Positions 58,516 through 64,000 of a stretch of DNA of 64,000 nt are shown piece by piece; the first letter of the stretch is position 1, and each line of letters starts with the position of its first letter. Below the pieces are notes generated by a model. The model worked only from the letters and a program-made list of their open reading frames with translations. It did not search any database and was not told the origin of the DNA. This DNA is from Isoetes taiwanensis (taxonomy: Eukaryota > Streptophyta > Lycopodiopsida > Isoetales > Isoetaceae): positions 10,121,614-10,185,613 of the forward strand of contig JAJEKV010000034.1 of assembly GCA_021234155.1 (NCBI GenBank), written 5' to 3'. Position numbers and translations under genes: made by a program.

Positions 58516-60179
58516 TGTGACGTTCCAGCACAGTATACGCCCCCAGGACGTATACCGTACTGCCTCGTCACGCGTACACGCCACTCCGGCTGACGTGTAC
58601 GCTAGCGTGTAGCCAGGTGGGTAGCCCTAGGGGGCAACTCGCCAGAAATATGTGCAACTATTAATGTGCACATTTTCCAATGTACACATTAATGTGGGCA
58701 CACATTTCCAAGTGGACACTTCATGCTAAGTGGGCCACACCCATAGGTGCAATTAATGTGCACATTCTCCAATGTACACATTAATGTGGGCACACATTTC
58801 CATGTGTGCACATTTGGCCACCTAGCCCTTAAAGGCAAGTGGGCCCATTTCCAATTATCCCACATGCCAAAAGGGGATAATTGGAAACCCTAGCCAACCC
58901 CCTTGTCTATATAGGGTGGGAAACCCTAACTTGCCCAATTTTCGATTTTAGGGCTTTAGAACTCTGTTTTGGCTGCCTCAACAGCCAAAACCGCCTCCCA
59001 GACTCTGCCTGGGAGAATTGCATCCTTAGTTTCCCTTGATTCGAGCGTCTCAGCAGGATGGTCGAGCTCAGGTCAGGAGGAGCCTCTCAAGGATCAGGTA
59101 TTTGGCCAATTAGATAGTCTAAACCCCATTTTAGTCATTGAATCAGTAGGCTTAGCCTATTAAATTGCCCATAGCAGCCCTCTAGATCTCTAGATAGCAG
59201 ATTCTAACTAAAGAACCTAACTCTATGTTGTAGATTAGATCTAGTTCTTTAGTTCTCTGTGAAGTATATGGATGGTGTATCTCTATGAACTCCTTGTATT
59301 GGGAAGGGGGGTAGAGACCTAAAGCTTGGTAGTTGATGCTCCTAGAGTAGCCTCTCTAGCACACTGTAGATTCGGCCTGTGCACAAGAGCCACACCGGGA
59401 TGTGGGTGAAGGGGCCAGACTGGCTAAGAAGGAGGTTCATGTCCTGACTCTTGAACGATCCCTCTGGTGTGTAAAGCCTACCGGGGATCATTGTGACTAG
59501 GTCCAATGGCTTGCCACTGCGTGTGGGCAAGGCATGGGCTCGACACCCGTGAAGTGGTGTTCACTTTCCAGTGGGTTCAGTCGAATACGGGCAGTGGCCC
59601 TCTAGTCACCTTGAGTCAGCATGCAGATCTCTGGAGGGAGTGATCCCTACCTGCCCCATCAGAACTAGGAAGATGAGCCCAGGAATAGCCCCTTTGGCTA
59701 TGCATCCGGCGGGCTACAGTCGGGTCCCGACACTTTTCAGCCCACTCTGCAAAGTGTGCACAGGAGGGGCGGATGGAGTGGACAACCCTATGCCATGTTC
59801 ATATGCCAGCCAAATCCATTGCCATGAATTCTGTCTGCAATGAACTCTGGAGACCCAAGCCGTCAGTCATCCCTTTGAGTCTGAGCCTTGGGTAGGATTC
59901 CCTATGTGATGTGCTGATCTTTGTCTATGCAGATATGTGGAGGACCATCCTTCGTGATGGTCATGTTGATGTATGTGCTACTGACATGTATGTTTACGCT
60001 TCCGCAGCTAGGTAGGCCCTGAGGGAGACGGGGTGCAATGACCCTTCCACTCTTCCCACTGGAACCCGTCACGGTTGCAGTGTCATGTGGAGGGCCCTAT
60101 ATTAGCATGGAGCTGGTATGGGGGATGAACTCCTGTTTGTATACGGTGAGGGCACCGTATACGAGTAGGGGACGTCACA
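58516..60179 (+). repeat. 3' LTR of element A
   Basis: 1664 bp, TGTGACGTTCC...GGGGACGTCACA. Palindromes near both ends: 58531-58562 (cagtatacg...cgtataccgtactg) and 60139-60162 (gtatacggtg agggcaccgtatac). Two copies of an attaatgtgcacatt unit with reverse partners at 58660-58712 and 58751-58803. TATA tctatatagg at 58906-58915 followed by telo-box aaaccctaac at 58921-58930. Followed by TCTTC. Confidence 0.93.
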
Positions 60180-60184
60180 TCTTC

Positions 60185-61690
60185 CTTCTAAAGTGGCATG
60201 CGGCTGATGGACCTGTGGATGTTCCCCTGCGCACTGCCGATTTTCTTCGGATCTGGCCAGAACTCTCAATTGAAGACAAAGGTTTATGCTGTGCCCTTTT
60301 GGTCTTTGATCTCATACACTGCGCCGATCCGGACTTTATCACCTTCAGACTTGTTCAGCCCATGGCTTACATTTTTCATGATTTCTATCTGGGTGATACA
60401 CAGGAGAACTTTGGGAATGGGCCACGCCAGCACTTTCAGGGTGACCCCACTTTGCAATGGGTGCTTCAGGATAACAACCCCTATCTTGCTGATCATGCTC
60501 AGACCCACACTCTTCATCAGGAGTACATGCCTGAGCTTGCACATCATTTACCTCTCTGGCAAGCGGAAGCGCTGCAACAGATAAGGAAGTATCTGGGACA
60601 TCCCGAGGATCTTCCCTATGCACAAGTTTATATGCAGCACCTCGCAGGTTACAATCAATTACGTGCTCTTCTGGATAGCAAGACGGTCCCCACGGGTTGG
60701 GATAGCCCTCCTGTTAACTCTCAACTCTCTGCCTCTGTTTGGGATCGTTGGTGTCAAGCTCTTGATCCGGCTCTTGTCAGTGCATTCAGGGAGCAAGCTC
60801 AGCAACCCACGCCCACGGGCATGGTTCCTTCTCCCTATGCTTCCCTGGGTGTTCCTCCACGCCCCAGGTTCCTGACTTCTGATTGGCGCCTCCCCTTTTG
60901 GACAAAGGTCATGGATGGCCATGCTGGATGGACTCCACCTCAGATCTCGACGGATCTCCGGTGGGATCCACGTTTTGTTCGCCGCTCACATTGGGAGGAG
61001 GGTGCCACTCTTGATACCACCACGAATTGGATCTATATTGCTAATGAGCGTGGTTGGCAACGCCCGGCTGATGCGCTTTATGGTCTTGACACCTTCTTGC
61101 AGAATGCCGCCACCTCTCCCGATCCTTCAGTCCATCTTCAAGCAGGTTTTTGTGCTGCTCTCAAATGCATCTTGCTCAGCTCCTTAAATCGGCAGCGTCC
61201 CATTTTTTACTGCAATCCGAATGCCAGTGTCAGTGCCTTCGGCCTCCAGACCTGCCTCCTCATGGAATGTCAGTTCGTTTCTTCCGACGCCCATGCTGCC
61301 CTTGAAGACATGGTACGATCTCGATTTCTTATTGATGCAGATCCTGCCCTTGGCCTCACCACTCCTCCTGCTCTTCAAACACGCCAGGATCTCATTGGCC
61401 AGTACCATAATGGTGCCCGACCTCATTCCCGTGAGGATCACTTTCAGACGGATGGCTTCCCGCCCTCCGAAACCCTTCCTCCTTTTCTTCACTCTGAGTG
61501 TCGTTTGGTGGGGGGGAGTGTTAGTCCTGTGCCTCCTGGTACAGGACTATTCATGCATACGACGGACCAGGTCAAGCTCAAGGATCCACAGTCAGCCACG
61601 GGTCAGCCATCAAAGGCTCAGCAGAAGACCAAGCAGCAGACCACGCAGCCAAAGCCTGCGCCCGTCAAGAGGCGCCGCTCAGACAAGTGA
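60185..61690 (+). pseudogene. Element C ORF3, 3' part
   Basis: Resumes in phase after the element A insertion: LLKWHAADGPVDVPL onward, 502 codons without a stop. Globular composition with many W and H (for example LPLWQAEALQQIRKYLGHP, SVWDRWCQALDP, WRLPFWTKVMDGHAGW). The frame crosses the purine tract (tggtgggggggag) and continues 57 codons into the 3' LTR, ending at TGA 61688 after a basic, nuclear-signal-like VKRRRSDK. With the 5' part the whole product would be about 1050 residues with a central coiled coil. No enzymatic motif recognised. Confidence 0.7.
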
Positions 61691-62106
61691 TGGCCCGCCA
61701 CCGCCCGCGTCAGCATCAGCGTCAGAGTGATTCTAGGCACTTCATGAGGCACCGCCAACATTCCTGCAAATCAGGCCTCCTCCCAAGAGTCGGCACCGAG
61801 ATCAGTCAGAGTGTCTATATTGGGCCAAAGGCCATTGTACTATATATATGATTAGAGCTAGCACATGAAGGCTAGATGAGTTTTGAGTCTTGTCTCCTTC
61901 CAGTTTTCTCTCTATTGCGAGAGCTCATGTATGTTCATCATTGATATCAAGGAAGCTTATCATTTTCCTCTCATTTGTTCTGTTTTCTTCTTCTTGTTCT
62001 CTTCTTGCAAATCCCGCGTGACATAGTCCCCCGGACTCTTCTGTTAGATCCACGGGTCCTCACAGAGGGCTGTCTTCCAGGAGTTCCCGAACCCAGACCC
62101 CAAAAA
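61519..62106 (+). repeat. 3' LTR of element C
   Basis: Begins TGTTAGTCCTGTGCC after the purine tract and ends before the second ATCCC. TATA tatatatatg at 61841-61850. It carries the last codons of ORF3. Confidence 0.9.
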
Positions 62107-63999
62107 ATCCCGCATGGCCAGCTATTGGGCTGTTGTGCGTGTCATGGATGATCAATTTCCTTACATCTGATGATTCGGGCACGCACAACTTGTTCTTATG
62201 GTATAACAGGTTGCCCTCCTTCTTATAATGTTTGAAGGTTTCCCGCTCCTTATCTGTTCTAGCCTCCCTAGAGAGGCTTGCCCATACTTCCCTGAAATCC
62301 ACATCCATTGGCAAGGACTCTTCAATCTTCTTACCAAAGTCGTTGGAGATCGTCGAAATTGCATTGCAATGCACCCTAGTTGTCAGGGGATGCCTTGAAA
62401 GTGCATCCGCTATCACATTGAGCTTCCCTGGCTTGTAGACTATATCAAAGTCATATTCCTCAAGGAACTCCATCCACCTTCTTTGCCTTAGGTTGAGGTG
62501 TGGTTGCGTGAATACATACTGGAGGCTCTGATGGTCTGTATCCAATTGAAACTTCCTTCCCAAAAGATAGTGCCTCCAAATTCTTAATGCCCTGACAATC
62601 GCAAGCAATTCCTGATCGTGCGTCGGATAGCGCATTTCGGTGTCGTTCATCTTCCTAGAATCATACGCCACCACACGCTCTTCTTGCATGAGCACTGCAC
62701 CTGTAGCTATCTTACTCGCATCTGTGGCTACAAGCTTATCTTTCTCTGGGTCTGGCAGGGTTAAGACTGGGGCGGTTGTTAAAGCTTCCTTCAGCAATTC
62801 AAACCCTGCTTGGGCTTTCTTGTGCAGATGCTCTGCCCAATCTTTCACCTTCTCCGCCCTTGTTAAGTCTGTTAGCGAGGCCGCTATCTTAGCAAAGTTC
62901 TTCACGAACTTCCTGTAGTACCCTGCTAGCCCGAGAAAACTTCTGACCTCATGGACATTCTTCGGTGCCGGCCACTGAGTCACTGCTTCAATCTTGGCGG
63001 GATCCATCGAGATTCCTTATGCTAAGATCACATGACCTAGGTATTCCACCTTCTCCGTTGTGAAGTGGCACTTCGACAACTTGGCGTACAACTGGTGCCT
63101 CTTCAACTTCTCCAGCACTCTTCTTAAGTGTTGTACGTGCTCATCAAGGGATCTGCTATACACCAAAATGTCGTCAAAGAATATAATCACAAAGGTGTCT
63201 AAGAACTCCATGAAGATGTCGTTTATGAGCCTCATGAACGTCGCGGGGGCGTTCGATAAGCCAAAAGGCATTACCGTAAACTCATAATGCCCATACCGCG
63301 TTATGAAGGCGGTTTTATGGATATCTTCTTCCTTTATCCGAATCTGATGATAACCTGACCTTAAGTCGATTTTGGAGAAGACCTTTGCACCTTGGAGTTG
63401 ATCCATCAAGTCATCTGCTCTGGGGAGCGCATACTTGTTCTTGATAGTGTGCTTGTTCAACTGCCTATAGTCTATGCACATCCTCAAACTACCATCCTTC
63501 TTCTTGACAAAAAGAATAGGTGCTCCAAACATCGAGACGCTAGGTTTAATGAAGCCTAGGTCGAGCAACTCCTGCAATTGCTTCTTTAGCTCCGTCAACT
63601 CCTGCGTCGTCATTCTGTATGGAGCCTTACTTGTCGGCTTTGTTCCCGGTTCGAGTGCTATCTCGCACTCGACTCCCCTATAAGGAGGAAGCTGCTTGAT
63701 CTCATCTGGAAAGAGATCATGGAACTCCGTGATCAAGTTAGCTACCTGCTTAGGTAACTTGCTGAGCCCCTTATCCTCTTTACCTTCTTCTGGCTCAGGC
63801 TCTTGGATCTCAAGCTTGAAGATATAAGCTACTTGCTCACTCTTTATGCACTTGAACATCCGTTTAGAAGACATACACTGCATGATGGGAACAACTTCTT
63901 TACCTGTGATCTCAATGATCTTGCCGTCGGGCGTTGGGAAGGTCACCTTCCGCTTCCCACAATCGATGATGGCCCCTGCTGGTCCAAGATACTCCATTC
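62107..63999 (-). pseudogene. pol: Element D protease end, reverse transcriptase, RNase H and start of integrase
   Basis: Read from the right edge: end of protease ([10 protein letters not shown]), then RT with [23 protein letters not shown] and [11 protein letters not shown]. An in-frame TAA at 63017-63019 replaces the GAA of element A. RNase H ([19 protein letters not shown]) then continues without the 1-bp deletion of element A, so RNase H and integrase are in one frame ([20 protein letters not shown]). The gene is cut in the HHCC finger (SPIAGHAG) by element C at 62107. Apart from the one nonsense codon this segment is open. Confidence 0.92.
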
Positions 64000-64000
64000 C

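Larger units (their letters stand above)
31596..60179 (+). mobile_element. Element A: chromovirus with histone H3-like gene, internally duplicated in this assembly
   Basis: Outer LTRs at 31596-33260 and 58516-60179 with matching TCTTC target duplications (31591-31595, 60180-60184). The expected internal order is primer site, hairpin pair, H3-like ORF, hairpins, ORF2, gag, protease-RT-RNase H, integrase, chromodomain, purine tract. In the window this order occurs twice because 43057-58135 repeats 27840-43038, including flanking element C sequence and a third LTR (46767-48436). Without that repeat the element would be about 13.5 kb. Confidence 0.85.
13630..62106 (+). mobile_element. Element C: Tat-like Ty3/gypsy with extra ORFs, host of elements A and B
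   Basis: LTRs of about 585 bp (13630-14213 and 61519-62106) are nearly identical and flanked by ATCCC (13625-13629 and 62107-62111). Between them, ignoring nested insertions: gag with three zinc knuckles, protease, RT, RNase H, integrase, an antisense ORF and a long post-pol ORF (ORF3). B interrupts the start of gag and A interrupts ORF3. The order gag-pol-extra ORF, the absence of a chromodomain and the RT signature fit the Tat branch. The pol part is full of frame breaks, some of which may be sequencing errors. Confidence 0.85.
9975..64000 (-). mobile_element. Element D: Ty3/gypsy chromovirus, minus strand, split by element C, runs off the right edge
   Basis: Its parts, read right to left, are: end of protease, reverse transcriptase, RNase H and start of integrase (63997 to 62107); then after the C insertion integrase core, C-terminal region and chromodomain (13629 to 12415); then 3' UTR, purine tract and 3' LTR (11537 to 9975). 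The pol sequence and LTR ends match element A closely, so D and A are one family. C separates the integrase zinc finger at the 5-bp duplication ATCCC. The 5' LTR, any H3-like gene, ORF2 and gag lie beyond the window. Confidence 0.85.

Noticed and set aside
60185-61690. Envelope-like gene in element C
   Set aside because: No signal peptide, transmembrane helix or processing site visible; basic nuclear-signal-like C-terminus instead.
1-64000. CRISPR arrays, rRNA, tRNA or bacterial-type operons
   Set aside because: None seen; sequence context is plant nuclear retrotransposon DNA.

Overview
This window comes from the nuclear heterochromatin of a land plant. It is almost entirely nested LTR retrotransposons (Ty3/gypsy, both the chromovirus and the Tat-like branches). 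Supporting signs are initiator-Met-tRNA primer sites (TGGTATCAGAGC), telo-box motifs (AAACCCTA) just after the LTR TATA boxes, a MITE-like element, and differences between copies that cluster at CAG/CTG, the plant CHG methylation context. I cannot name the species. I see no rRNA, tRNA or CRISPR and no convincing single-copy host gene.

Layout. 1-9974 is old AT-rich DNA holding a MITE, short tandem duplications and an open Tat-like pol fragment (about 6700-8589). The rest is a nest. Element D (minus strand, chromovirus) runs from its 3' LTR at 9975 to beyond the right edge. Element C (Tat-like, plus strand, 13630-62106, ATCCC target duplication) sits inside D's integrase gene. Element B (14377-23209, 8833 bp, ACATT duplication) sits at the start of C's gag. 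Element A (31596-60179, TCTTC duplication, same family as D) sits inside a long ORF that C carries after pol.

Main discovery. Elements A and B each carry, before the gag region, a gene for a histone H3-like protein. In B it is an uninterrupted 369-codon ORF (16595-17704): an exact H3 N-terminus (ARTKQTARK, followed by P instead of S), a long charged linker, and a C-terminal H3 histone fold about 63% identical to canonical H3 by hand alignment. Element A carries a divergent, interrupted homologue (33901-35218; second copy 49071-50355) with the same ten-residue tail written in mostly different codons, which indicates purifying selection on the peptide. Both genes are followed by a second conserved ORF of unknown function (ORF2). 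H3 and ORF2 appear to have their own TATA boxes, related leaders and pairs of about 70-nt palindromes. The same elements encode an integrase chromodomain, a domain class that binds methylated H3 tails, so one element may encode both ligand and reader.

Caveat on quality. 27.8-43.0 kb and 43.05-58.1 kb are the same roughly 15.1-kb segment in tandem, spanning element boundaries. About 11 kb on each side of the joint is riddled with differences centred on CAG/CTG that tend to create CG. Two unpolished contig ends joined without merging, with methylation-dependent base-calling errors, explain this well. Many 'broken' genes between 32 and 54 kb may therefore be intact in the real genome.
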